From assembly GCF_902493135.1 (NCBI RefSeq), contig NZ_CABUOD010000024.1, positions 1-64,000 of the forward strand: a DNA stretch of 64,000 bases, given 5' to 3'. Positions 28,201-35,892 of the stretch are shown here, one piece after another. The DNA is from an uncultured Parabacteroides sp. (GTDB lineage: Bacteria; Bacteroidota; Bacteroidia; Bacteroidales; Tannerellaceae). The translations under genes and the position numbers were made by a program. Position 1 is the stretch's first letter. Each line of letters starts with the position of its first letter. A model generated the notes under the pieces. That model ran no database searches. It was given only the letters and a program-made list of their open reading frames with translations, and had not been told where the DNA came from.

Positions 28201-28469
28201 TTTCTTCCCGCTGGGTGGAAGACGGTTCTTTCCTGCGCGTCAACAACCTGACTGTCGGTTACACATTGCCTGAAGCATTCACCAAGAAATGCAGCCTCCA
28301 ACGTGCACGCGTATATGTTTCCACGCAGAACCTGCTGACGATCACAAGTTATAGCGGCTACAACCCGGAAACAAGTTTCAAGGAAGACGAGGTGACAGCT
28401 CCCGGTACCGACTACGGTATGTACCCGCTGTATCGCACCTGTACTTTCGGTATTAACGTAACCTTTTAA
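25269..28469 (+). CDS. SusC/RagA-family TonB-dependent receptor without STN domain (PUL C)
   Basis: I chose the ATG at 25269 (MKNNKMAKICLLSLLPSISV) since it gives a compact signal peptide; an in-frame ATG lies 30 bases upstream. The 1066-residue product goes directly from the signal to a carboxypeptidase-regulatory-like domain (GVVQDALGPIAGANIIVKG), then DEVVVVGYGVMKKKDLTGA, plug and barrel, with DVNGDHKIDADDR in the barrel. Unlike the other two SusC proteins it lacks STN, so it should not signal to a FecR. No fecR is nearby, which fits. Confidence 0.95.
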   Translation: MKNNKMAKICLLSLLPSISVLASENSITDPATSLRGKSDSAIPARLQQNGKTITGVVQDALGPIAGANIIVKGTTNGNITDMDGKFTLENVPANATLVISYIGFTPQEIRVGNQTTFNITLQEDSEALDEVVVVGYGVMKKKDLTGAVSQLNSGSMKDLKVSHPTEAMAGKLAGVQVQQVGGQPGQAATIRVRGSGSITASSAPLYVVDGYPLGEQNLNAINPNDIESIEVLKDASAAAIYGSRAANGVVLVTTKSGKSGKVSVSLDIYAGFQNVTKKMDLMNAQEFVEFSREAFNNNYINKVPGASASDPLSMRPSGNRYRYPAIYDDDAYIASLGAGTDWQDEIFRTSPVQNYQLTVTGGDEKTKYMFSAGYFNQQGVVINSDYERFSARAKIDSELNSWLKMGVNLAPTYMNSNKTTQGHWASDGVINAALATSPVVPVYNEDGTWASQSMYAVASDGLTGVPNAVALTHIHNYDTDLRLFSNGYIELSLLKNLKLKSTIGADIREYRGEYFRPATIPNNGNVAPLPSTERKATEKSIEIINWLNENTVTYFGSWDKHELDAVAGVTAQKNIYRYTKSTGSDFPNDKIQTLNNATVKSSESERKTWTLLSYLARVNYRYNNKYYLTASIRADGSSRFGKNNRYGYFPSGSVAWRLSQEDFLKDLKWLSDMKIRASYGITGNNNIGDYASIGIMENANYVLGTGTGNIVNGAAQKSFSNADLTWEKTRQTDLGFEISVLDSRLSLSLDLYYRKTTDLLMDVDIPTITGFDKAMQNIGKMRNKGLEITLSGTPFRGKDFTWDATGNISVNRNKVLALGPTGDPIFSDGGAGTTHVTMVGQPIGAFYGYKMLGIFKTKEELDAYPHLADTQVGDVMFEDVNGDHKIDADDRTIIGNNMPDFTWGMTHTFTFKNFDASISLQGVVGNEVLHLGRRFYTQGEGNQNQLKEMMGRWQSEANPGNGWIPRANSQPTGQNNAISSRWVEDGSFLRVNNLTVGYTLPEAFTKKCSLQRARVYVSTQNLLTITSYSGYNPETSFKEDEVTAPGTDYGMYPLYRTCTFGINVTF

Positions 28470-28483
28470 ATAGCAGACGAATT

Positions 28484-29968
28484 ATGAAACTAAAATATAA
28501 TCTGATCGCAATCGCTCTTTTAGGATTCAGCTTCTCATCCTGCAGCGACTTCCTAGAACAGAATCCGCAAACGGATTTAAGTGAAAACGATTTCTACAAA
28601 ACGGCCGACGACATTCTTTCGGCAGTAAACGGAGCCTACTCTTCTCTACAGGAGAATGACATATACGGTAACTGGTATGTTTTCGGAGAAATTCCCTCCG
28701 ACAATACCCGCAACCAGCTCTCCGGTTCGGTAACCACCCAGAACGAGTTCGACCAGTTCTACATCGACACACAGAACAGCATGATCGCCAATTTCTGGAA
28801 AGCCGCCTACAAGACGATCAACCGTACCAATACGGTCTTAGGACGCATCGACGGTATCGAGATCAATGCCGAACTGGCAAACCGCTACAAATTGGAATGC
28901 AAGTTCATCCGCGCCCTGATGTACTTCAACCTGGTCCGCGTCTACGGCGATGTTCCCCTGGTCCTGAAAGAAATCGGCATCTCGGAATCTTACGACATCC
29001 TGCGCGAACCGAAAGAGAATGTTTACAACCAGATCATCTCCGACCTGAAAGAAGCGCAAGCTCTTCCCGTTTCCTATTCGACAGCCGAAGACGGGCGTGC
29101 CACCCAGGGAGCAGCCAAAGCATTATTGGCGGAGGTCTACATGACTTTGCATAAATATGCAGAGGCGGAAACCATCCTGGCCGAAATCATCAACAGCGGA
29201 CGATACAGCTTGTTGGAAAACACGCCGGGCAGCCTGAACATCGACGGCTACAAAGATGTATTCAGCCCGATTAACCATAACAGCAAGGAAGGGATCTTTG
29301 AAATCCAGTTCCTGAAAGGCGGTTATGAAGAAGGTTCCAACTATACCAATAACTTCGCACCTGAAAATTCGGGGACGAACGTCGTGGCAGTCGGCGGTAC
29401 GGGTGGTAATAATATTCCGGAAATGGATATCTACAATGCTTACGAAGAAGGCGACCTGCGCCGTGATTTCTCCATGTCCCTCGGATATTACGATAACCGC
29501 AAGAACAACGAATGGGTGGAATCCCGCTATGTTTGCAAGTTCATGGACGTTCCTTATCAAAACAATGATGCCAGCAACAACTATCCGGTGATCCGTTACG
29601 CCGATGTGATCCTGATGTATGCCGAAGCCCTGAACCAGAACGGAAAGACGGCAGAAGCCTGCAAGTATCTGAATATGACGCGCCGTCGCGGTTTCGGTTA
29701 TCAGACGACAGAGACCAGTCCGGTCGACCTGCAGACAACCGACAAGGCTCAGTTCGCCCTGATGGTAGAACAGGAGCGCCGCGTGGAACTGGCTTTCGAA
29801 AACCATCGCTGGTTTGACCTGATCCGCACCGGACGCGCAGTCGAAGTAATGAAAAGTAAAGGATTCTCCCTGAACGAGACAAACTTGATCTGCCCGATTC
29901 CGCAGAAACAGATCGATGTCAATCCGAAGCTGACGCAGAACGATTACAAGATCGAATCACGAAACTGA
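28484..29968 (+). CDS. SusD/RagB-family glycan-binding lipoprotein (PUL C)
   Basis: The 494-residue product has a lipoprotein signal ending FSSCSDFLEQNPQT. The SusD N-terminal helices (SENDFYKTADDILSAVNGAY) and C-terminal block (VIRYADVILMYAEALNQNG, then LMVEQERRVELAFENHRWFD) are typical. It starts 14 bp after susC and partners it. The GH92 gene downstream suggests a mannose-containing ligand, but that gene appears to have its own promoter, so this link is an inference. Confidence 0.95.
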   Translation: MKLKYNLIAIALLGFSFSSCSDFLEQNPQTDLSENDFYKTADDILSAVNGAYSSLQENDIYGNWYVFGEIPSDNTRNQLSGSVTTQNEFDQFYIDTQNSMIANFWKAAYKTINRTNTVLGRIDGIEINAELANRYKLECKFIRALMYFNLVRVYGDVPLVLKEIGISESYDILREPKENVYNQIISDLKEAQALPVSYSTAEDGRATQGAAKALLAEVYMTLHKYAEAETILAEIINSGRYSLLENTPGSLNIDGYKDVFSPINHNSKEGIFEIQFLKGGYEEGSNYTNNFAPENSGTNVVAVGGTGGNNIPEMDIYNAYEEGDLRRDFSMSLGYYDNRKNNEWVESRYVCKFMDVPYQNNDASNNYPVIRYADVILMYAEALNQNGKTAEACKYLNMTRRRGFGYQTTETSPVDLQTTDKAQFALMVEQERRVELAFENHRWFDLIRTGRAVEVMKSKGFSLNETNLICPIPQKQIDVNPKLTQNDYKIESRN

Positions 29969-30003
29969 CAGACCGACAACGCATCCTGACAGATGTTCAA
30001 AAC

Positions 30004-30087
30004 GACACCAAGATGTCAACGGCTATGACATCTTGGTGTCTCCCACTGCCGGCATCTTGATGTCTCTGCCACTGGCATCAAGATGTC
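30004..30087. repeat. Double hairpin of four 14-bp ATCTTGRTG palindromes, possible terminator
   Basis: Four related 14-bp units start at 30004 (GACACCAAGATGTC), 30027 (GACATCTTGGTGTC), 30051 (GGCATCTTGATGTC) and 30074 (GGCATCAAGATGTC), spaced 23, 24 and 23 bp. Units 1 and 2 form a perfect 15-bp stem with a 7-base loop (30004-30018 with 30026-30040). Units 3 and 4 form a second stem with two G-T pairs, followed by GTTTT. It separates susD from the GH92 gene. Confidence 0.85.
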
Positions 30088-30117
30088 GTTTTAAGGCTGC
30101 CAAGCTCTCCTTTTTAT

Positions 30118-30125
30118 TATATTTG
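30118..30125 (+). promoter_or_regulatory. -7 box upstream of the GH92 gene
   Basis: TATATTTG lies 22 bp before the ATG at 30148, fitting TAnnTTTG. A matching TTTG 19-21 bp upstream is missing, so promoter strength is uncertain. Confidence 0.45.
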
Positions 30126-30147
30126 TACCATCAATAATTCTAATGAC

Positions 30148-32433
30148 ATGAAGACCTGGACAATTTTATTAAGTACATTGTGTTTATTCTCATGTAACCA
30201 ACAGGAAAACAAATACGAAAAGTATGTTAACCCTCTGATCGGTACGGATATCCGCATCGTACAGGGAAAAGACAAGAACTCGACGGAAGAGCGCGGACAA
30301 ATCATGCCGGCTGTCGGGGTTCCGCACGGTATGACCAACTGGGTGGCACAGACACAGGCGACCGAACAGAAATGCCATCCCCCCTACTATTATTTCCAAG
30401 ACGCGATCCAGGGATTCCGGGCCAGCCACTGGATGAACGGTTCCTGCACACAAGACTACGGCAGCGTCACGATCATGCCGCTGAGCAACAAGCTCGAAAC
30501 AGACCCGGTCAAACGCGCCTCCTCTTTCGACCACGCCCAGGAGAGTGCCACTCCCTCCTATTATTCAGTCAAACTGAACGACTACGCGATCCATGCCGAA
30601 CTGACCGGACTCTCCCGCGCCGGCATCATGCAATTCAGCTTCGAGCAGGATGGCGACCACTATATCGTGATCGAGCCCAACAGCGACGAAGGGGTCGCCT
30701 TCGTCGAGATCGATCCGGAAAAGAAAGAAATTACCGGCTATAACCCCGTACACCGCATCTATCAGGGTTACGGCAAAGAAGCCGGATTCAGCGGACATTT
30801 CGTGATCCGGCTGAATGAAGAGATTGCCGACTATGGCGTCTGGGACAGCACCACGATCACGCCCGGACGGAAATCGGCAAAAGGACAAAAACACGCTGTC
30901 GGAGCCTGGGTAAAGCTGGCCTCCGGCAAGCCGGGGAAGACACTGGTCAAGGTTGCCACTTCTTTTACGAGCATCGACAATGCCCGCAAGAACCTGGCTG
31001 CCGAAATTCCGGGATGGAACTTCGACGAGGTACGACAGACTTCATCCGACACCTGGAACCAGGCACTGGGCCAGATCGCAGTAAAAGGGAACAACGAAGA
31101 AGAAAAGGTCAAATTCTATTCGGCTCTCTACAACGCGCATTTCCTGCCCCGCACGTTCAGCGACGTGGACGGCTCCTATCCGAAATTCGATGGCGGCGGA
31201 CAGATTATGAAGATGGACCACGGGACCTACTATTGCGACTTCTCGCAATGGGATACTTATCGGGCCGTTCATCCTCTGTTCTCCATCCTCAACCCTTCCC
31301 GCAACGGGGACATGGCGCATTCGCTCGTATTAAAAGGACAGCAGGGGGGCTGGTTGCCCATCTTCCCGTCCTGGAACAGCTACACGGCTGCCATGATCGG
31401 TGACCATTGCATCGCCATGATCGGAGACGCCATCGTCAAAGATGCTCCGGGCTTCGACTATGAAGAGGCTTACACGCTGATGCGCAAAAACGCTTTCGAG
31501 GCCAATCCGGATCCCGACAGCTACCGGGACGGGAAAGGCCGCCGGGCAATGGAATCTTACCTGAAATACAACTACGTGCCGTTAGAAGATCCCGTAATGG
31601 AAGCATTCCACCGCCGTGAACAGGTCTCCCGTACACTGGAATATGCCTATGACGATTTCGTCCTTGCCGAGGTTGCCAAGAAATTAGGCAAGACAGACGA
31701 TTATAAAGCGCTCATCAAACGGGCGGAAAACTACCGGAACGTGATCGACCCCGAAACAGGCTATGCCCGTGGACGCCATGCCGACGGAACTTGGATCGAA
31801 CCGTTCGATCCGTTTGCCTCCACTTCGTTTATCTGTGAAGGGACGCCTTACCACTACACCTGGTATGCGCCTCAGGACATAGCCGGGCTGATCCGGCACA
31901 TGGGCGGAAAAGAACGCTTCATCAACCGCTTGGATACCTTCTTCGAAGGAGAGTATTACTGGCACGGCAACGAGCCGGGACACCATATCGCCTATCTTTT
32001 CGCTTATGCCGGCGAACCATGGAAGACGCAAAAATGGGTGCATGACATCATCCACCGAGAGTATTTCACGACCCCCGACGGGCTTTCCGGCAACGACGAT
32101 GCCGGGCAGATGTCATCCTGGCTGGTCTTCAGCATGGTCGGCTTCTATCCGGTCTGTCCGGGCATGCCCTATTACGTGATCGGCAGCCCGTCATTTGAAG
32201 AAAGCGTGATCACACTCGAAAACGGCAAGAAGTTCACGATCGAAGCCAAAGGGGCATCGGACAGGAATATCTATATCCAGTCCGCCACACTCAACGGCCA
32301 GCCATACGACAAGAGCTATATCCTCCACACGGACATCATGAACGGAGGCAAACTCTCGTTTGTCATGGGCGATACTCCCAACAAAGAATGGGCCTCTTCC
32401 ACCGGATCGCTTCCTCCTTCACTTGGCTTATAA
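30148..32433 (+). CDS. Glycoside hydrolase family 92 alpha-mannosidase, lipoprotein
   Basis: The 761-residue product begins with a lipoprotein signal (LLSTLCLFSCNQQ). It shows the GH92 hallmarks: the N-terminal beta-sandwich start (YVNPLIGTD), the (alpha/alpha)6 domain with EGTPYHYTW (E564, likely catalytic acid), GNEPGHHIAYLFAYAG, and GNDDAGQMSSW (D650-D651, likely base), ending GFYPVCPGMPYYVIGSP. GH92 enzymes are calcium-dependent inverting exo-alpha-mannosidases acting on N-glycans or yeast mannan. It sits downstream of susCD of PUL C behind a double hairpin and a -7 box, and 10 bp ahead of the deleted oxidoreductase gene. Confidence 0.95.
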   Translation: MKTWTILLSTLCLFSCNQQENKYEKYVNPLIGTDIRIVQGKDKNSTEERGQIMPAVGVPHGMTNWVAQTQATEQKCHPPYYYFQDAIQGFRASHWMNGSCTQDYGSVTIMPLSNKLETDPVKRASSFDHAQESATPSYYSVKLNDYAIHAELTGLSRAGIMQFSFEQDGDHYIVIEPNSDEGVAFVEIDPEKKEITGYNPVHRIYQGYGKEAGFSGHFVIRLNEEIADYGVWDSTTITPGRKSAKGQKHAVGAWVKLASGKPGKTLVKVATSFTSIDNARKNLAAEIPGWNFDEVRQTSSDTWNQALGQIAVKGNNEEEKVKFYSALYNAHFLPRTFSDVDGSYPKFDGGGQIMKMDHGTYYCDFSQWDTYRAVHPLFSILNPSRNGDMAHSLVLKGQQGGWLPIFPSWNSYTAAMIGDHCIAMIGDAIVKDAPGFDYEEAYTLMRKNAFEANPDPDSYRDGKGRRAMESYLKYNYVPLEDPVMEAFHRREQVSRTLEYAYDDFVLAEVAKKLGKTDDYKALIKRAENYRNVIDPETGYARGRHADGTWIEPFDPFASTSFICEGTPYHYTWYAPQDIAGLIRHMGGKERFINRLDTFFEGEYYWHGNEPGHHIAYLFAYAGEPWKTQKWVHDIIHREYFTTPDGLSGNDDAGQMSSWLVFSMVGFYPVCPGMPYYVIGSPSFEESVITLENGKKFTIEAKGASDRNIYIQSATLNGQPYDKSYILHTDIMNGGKLSFVMGDTPNKEWASSTGSLPPSLGL

Positions 32434-32443
32434 CGAACGACAT

Positions 32444-32941
32444 ATGAAAAGAATCATTCACATACTCCTGCTCTGCCTTGCCGTCCTGTCGGCAAAGGCA
32501 GAGCAGGATGCACCCGTCAGATTAGGAATCATCGGGCTAACCCACTCGCATGTGGGAGGTGTTTTAAACGATAAAAACAAACCTTATATCATAGTCGGCA
32601 TTGTCGAACCTGACAAGCAATTGGCGGAACGTATGTCCAAACGGTTCGGCTTCAGCATGGAAATCGTATATTCCACTATGCAGGAACTTTACGACCAACA
32701 ACATCCAGAAGCCGTCGCTTGCTTCAACGCGACCTATTATCATCAGGACGTCGTCCGGTTCTTCGCACCCAAAAAGATTCACATCATGGTCGAGAAACCG
32801 TTCTCCTATTTCTGCGCAGTGGTAAAAGGGATCGCAGAAGAAGATCCCCAATCCACCTTACAGAATAATCTGATCGTGATGGAAATTCTCGATGCAGCGA
32901 AAGAATCAGCAAGTACCGGAAAAATAATCTATCTGAAATAA
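32444..32941 (+). pseudogene. Gfo/Idh/MocA-family oxidoreductase with a large in-frame internal deletion
   Basis: The ATG at 32444 gives a signal peptide (MKRIIHILLLCLAVLSAKAE) and a Rossmann N-terminus (RLGIIGLTHSHVGGVL). The family, as I recall it, is about 370-450 residues; this product has only 165. The NAD-domain motif IHIMVEKP (about 112-119) runs directly into FSYFCAVVKG and LIVMEILDAAKES, which normally form the C-terminal end. Roughly 230 residues, including most of the substrate domain, are absent, yet the frame is kept. It is probably non-functional, though a small Rossmann protein could still be made. It lies 10 bp after the GH92 gene. Confidence 0.8.
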
Positions 32942-32993
32942 ATAGATCTAATCCTTTAGATTTTTACTATATTTACGCTCTAATCGATAGGGT

Positions 32994-33563
32994 ATGATGG
33001 AATATTCAGAAGATTTAAAGGCTTTCAATCAATTATTCGCAGATTATCAAGGACGGTTCATCCGCTTTGCTAATATGTATGTGAGGGATATGGCCGTAGC
33101 CGAAGATTTCACCATAGAGGCATTGATGCAATACTGGGAAAACCGGAACACGCTGAAGGCCGGTTCCAATGTCCCGGCCTATATACTCACGATCATCAAA
33201 AACAAATGCCTCAACTACCTGCAACATTTACAAGTCAGGGAAGATGCCAGCGAACACCTGAAGAACCATGCCGAATGGGAACTGAACACCCGTATCTCCA
33301 CCCTCGAAGCCTGCAACCCGGAAGAACTGTTTACAGCCGAGGCGCAGGAGATCGTGAACAAGACATTGGCCACCCTGCCCGAACAGACCCGCCGTATCTT
33401 CATCATGAGCCGTTACGAGAACAAACCCTACAAAGAAATAGCAGAAACGCTCGGCATGACTACCAAAGGCGTGGAATACCATATCACCCAGGCCCTGAAA
33501 AAGCTACACGACAACCTGAAAGATTACATGCCGCTGTTAGTATTCTTATCCTACATGGATTGA
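32994..33563 (+). CDS. ECF-type RNA polymerase sigma-70 factor, orphan
   Basis: The 189-residue product has ECF region 2 (NMYVRDMAVAEDFTIEALM) and region 4 (LATLPEQTRRIFIMSRYENK, then GMTTKGVEYHITQALKKL), typical of Bacteroidales PUL sigma factors. Two adjacent ATG codons at 32994 and 32997 could start it. A TATATTTA sequence at 32968-32975 is an imperfect -7 box. There is no fecR, susC or susD downstream; instead a convergent VOC gene follows. Its anti-sigma partner must be elsewhere or lost. Confidence 0.9.
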   Translation: MMEYSEDLKAFNQLFADYQGRFIRFANMYVRDMAVAEDFTIEALMQYWENRNTLKAGSNVPAYILTIIKNKCLNYLQHLQVREDASEHLKNHAEWELNTRISTLEACNPEELFTAEAQEIVNKTLATLPEQTRRIFIMSRYENKPYKEIAETLGMTTKGVEYHITQALKKLHDNLKDYMPLLVFLSYMD

Positions 33564-33597
33564 TCCGGGCTTTCCACCCACACGCGACAACCGGGTT

Positions 33598-33978
33598 TTA
33601 TCGAATCACCTCGATGAGGTTGCCGTCCGGATCCAAGACTGCCCCTTCATAGTAGCCGTCACCCGTGGTACGCGGCTCGCCTGCGATCTTGTAACCGTCC
33701 GAACGGAACCGTTCGATCATGGCATCCACCTTCTCTTTCGATCCGGTAGAAAAGGCAAAATGGGCAAGACCGATGAACACGTCTGCCGTTTCCCTCGTTA
33801 TATCGGTCCGCTGCATGATTTCAAGCGATGTCCCTCCCTCGAAGGTGACGAAATAAGAGGCAAAGCCTTTCTTCGGATTCACATACTTCTCGTTGCTTTT
33901 CCCGTTGAAATACTTGATATAGAAATCACGCGAACGTTCCAGTTCGTTCGTCCAGATAGCGATATGAGTCAATTGCAT
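33598..33978 (-). CDS. VOC (glyoxalase/bleomycin-resistance) superfamily protein
   Basis: The 126-residue product has the paired beta-alpha-beta-beta-beta fold of the VOC superfamily. Candidate metal ligands are H5 (MQLTHIAIW), E53 (SLEIMQR), H73 (LAHFAF) and E123 (NLIEVIR). The sequence could be a lactoylglutathione-lyase-like or another metal-dependent enzyme; the substrate is unknown. It begins 9 bp after the sufD stop and is probably the last gene of the suf transcript. It is convergent with the orphan sigma gene. Confidence 0.85.
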   Translation of the reverse strand: MQLTHIAIWTNELERSRDFYIKYFNGKSNEKYVNPKKGFASYFVTFEGGTSLEIMQRTDITRETADVFIGLAHFAFSTGSKEKVDAMIERFRSDGYKIAGEPRTTGDGYYEGAVLDPDGNLIEVIR

Positions 33979-33987
33979 ATGTTATTC

Positions 33988-35331
33988 TTATTTGCAAATC
34001 CGGCAACCGGCGCATCTCGCCAGTTCTCCGCGGAAACGTTTTTCTACTAATTTGTGCAGGCGGTCTTTCAAGGCATCCAGACGTACATAGTCGATCACGT
34101 CCGAAGTGAAAGCTACGCTCAACAACATGCGTGCCTCGTCGCGGGGAATGCCACGGCTCTGCATATAGAACAAGGCGTTTTCGTCCAACTGCCCGGTGGT
34201 CATGCCATGCGAGCATTTCACATCGTCGGCATAGATTTCCAACTGGGGCTTGCTGTACATGCGGGCTTCACGGGTCGCACAAAGATTGCGGTTCGTCTGA
34301 TAGGCTGCTGTCTTCTGTGCGTCTTCCTTCACTAAGATACGGCCGCTGAACGCACCGGTCGCATGGTCGTCCAAGACATTCTTGAACAGTTCGTTGCTGG
34401 TGCAATGAGGTACGGCATGCGTAATATGGCTGTATGTGTCCAGTTGCTGTTCCTTGTCCAGGATGGACATACCGCACAAGGTCGCTTCAGCCTGTTCACC
34501 GTTCAGTTCGATATAATAGTTGTTGCGGGTAAGGCCGTTATTCAGCGTAATGCCGTTCACCAAGACGTTACTTCCCGCTTCCTGCTTCACATGCACGGAG
34601 GCAAAACGGGTAGTCGACACACTGCTCTCTTCGAGGTCGTAATAATCGAAGAAGGCGCCTTTGCCCGCAAAGATCTCGACCACCTGCGTAGCCAGGAACT
34701 TGACATCGTCGATGCTATGGTCACACACCAGCAGCTTGGCTTCCGAACGAGGCTCCATAATCACCAGAATACGGCGATTCGCCATCGTGTCCACATCGCT
34801 GCGGAAGATATTCACCAACTGGACCGGACGCTCCACTACGACACCTTCCGGCACGTAGAGCACAAAGCCGTCCTGAGCCAGCATCGTGTTCAAGGCGATG
34901 ATGCCATCCTTACCGCTCGGAGCCGCCTTGCCGTAATAGCGGGAGGCCACTTCAGGGTATTTCTCCATGAAAGTACGCATTCCCCCGGCATAAACTCCTT
35001 CAGGAAGATGGGCTTTGGGCAACACCTTGTCGTAGAAAGTGTCGTTCACCACAAAATAAAGCGAGGTACTCAGATTGGGAACATCGCAACGGAACACGTC
35101 ATAGGGGTTGACCGGTATGTCGAGGCGATTGATATTCACCCCATAGTCCGGGGCAAAAGCCTGCGCCACATCCGTATATTTATAATCTTCACTCTTCACC
35201 TGCGGAAACCCCAGCCGCTCCAAATCAGCCAAAGCCTTCGCACGCGGTGCATTCATCACGCTTGCCGCATGCTTACATATCAGCGATTCACACTGCGTAA
35301 AGAGGTCTATATATTGTTGTTCTGCTTTCAT
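33988..35331 (-). CDS. sufD: SufD, Fe-S cluster assembly scaffold subunit
   Basis: The 447-residue product carries the SufBD core (right-handed beta-helix) and the family C-terminus (CSHGMTTGQLDENALFYMQS, then LSVAFTSDVIDYVRLDALKD). SufD joins SufB and the SufC ATPase in the SufBC2D scaffold that builds and transfers Fe-S clusters in the cytosol. Gene order is sufB, sufC, sufD. Here sufD is parted from sufC by 561 bp, 520 of which are the GxxExxY cassette; without it the spacer would be about 41 bp. Confidence 0.95.
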   Translation of the reverse strand: MKAEQQYIDLFTQCESLICKHAASVMNAPRAKALADLERLGFPQVKSEDYKYTDVAQAFAPDYGVNINRLDIPVNPYDVFRCDVPNLSTSLYFVVNDTFYDKVLPKAHLPEGVYAGGMRTFMEKYPEVASRYYGKAAPSGKDGIIALNTMLAQDGFVLYVPEGVVVERPVQLVNIFRSDVDTMANRRILVIMEPRSEAKLLVCDHSIDDVKFLATQVVEIFAGKGAFFDYYDLEESSVSTTRFASVHVKQEAGSNVLVNGITLNNGLTRNNYYIELNGEQAEATLCGMSILDKEQQLDTYSHITHAVPHCTSNELFKNVLDDHATGAFSGRILVKEDAQKTAAYQTNRNLCATREARMYSKPQLEIYADDVKCSHGMTTGQLDENALFYMQSRGIPRDEARMLLSVAFTSDVIDYVRLDALKDRLHKLVEKRFRGELARCAGCRICK

Positions 35332-35357
35332 GTGCTATTTAATTATTACCTGTAATA

Positions 35358-35412
35358 GAAGAACCAGGTTCGCGGATGACGCGGATTGGGCGGATTTTAA
35401 CGGATTACTATT
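35358..35412. repeat. Left 55-bp inverted repeat of the GxxExxY cassette
   Basis: This sequence is the reverse complement of 35823-35877 with two mismatches. It contains CGGAT repeated at 9-10 bp steps (GCGGATGACGCGGAT, then CGGATTTTAACGGATTA). The stop codon of the GxxExxY gene (35408-35410) lies within it. The three bases outside (ATA, 35355-35357) match those outside the right copy, a possible short target duplication. Confidence 0.95.
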
Positions 35413-35818
35413 TAATTTGATTCCTTTGTTTATATCTATCGTGCAGATTATTGGCAAAGACTTTCCGCCTAAATTCCGGATGTGCTCCAAAGTTCAGTAG
35501 CAGCCCCACTTCGATGCGGGTAGCCTTCAAATAATTTTGCAACTGCATTTCATGTGCTTCGGTAAGCACACTTGAGGCCTTTAGTTCCAATATTACTTCA
35601 TCTTCCACAACCATATCTGCAATGTATTTACCTACAACTTCACCTTTATAATAGACCTCTATAATTTTCAGAGGCTCACACTTCAGTCCCATCGAACAAA
35701 GTTCCTTATAAAGAGCATTCTGATAAACACTTTCCAGAAAACCGAAACCAAGCTCATTATACACGGCATAAAATGCCGATAATACCTGATCCGTAATCTC
35801 TTTACAAAGCAATTTCAT
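35408..35818 (-). CDS. GxxExxY-family protein (PD-(D/E)XK nuclease-like)
   Basis: The ATG at 35818 gives 136 residues; a TTG two codons earlier is possible. The name-giving motif is GFLESVY (about residue 27). A PD-(D/E)XK-type active site is visible as D in YIADMVVEDEV followed by ELK in VILELKAS, the pattern for which this family (PDDEXK_3) is grouped with nucleases. No function is established to my knowledge. The gene exactly fills the space between two 55-bp inverted repeats and interrupts sufC-sufD in the same orientation, so it is probably expressed from the suf transcript. Confidence 0.9.
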   Translation of the reverse strand: MKLLCKEITDQVLSAFYAVYNELGFGFLESVYQNALYKELCSMGLKCEPLKIIEVYYKGEVVGKYIADMVVEDEVILELKASSVLTEAHEMQLQNYLKATRIEVGLLLNFGAHPEFRRKVFANNLHDRYKQRNQIK

Positions 35819-35822
35819 AAAC

Positions 35823-35877
35823 AATAATAATCCGTTAAAATCCGCCCGATCCGCGTCATCCGCGAACCTGGTTCTTC
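35823..35877. repeat. Right 55-bp inverted repeat of the GxxExxY cassette
   Basis: It pairs with 35358-35412 (53 of 55 bases). It begins 5 bp upstream of the ATG at 35818 and so holds the leader of the GxxExxY gene. It ends 15 bp before the sufC stop at 35893. With its mate it would form a very long stem in the suf mRNA, enclosing the whole gene. Confidence 0.95.
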
Positions 35878-35892
35878 ATACAATCCAAATTC

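Noticed and set aside
29969..30147. Small RNA gene formed by the two hairpins
   Set aside because: No promoter is seen ahead of the hairpins; a terminator, attenuator or repeat explains them as well.
35355..35880. ATA on both sides of the GxxExxY cassette as proof of transposition
   Set aside because: A three-base match is too short to prove target duplication; kept only as a hint.
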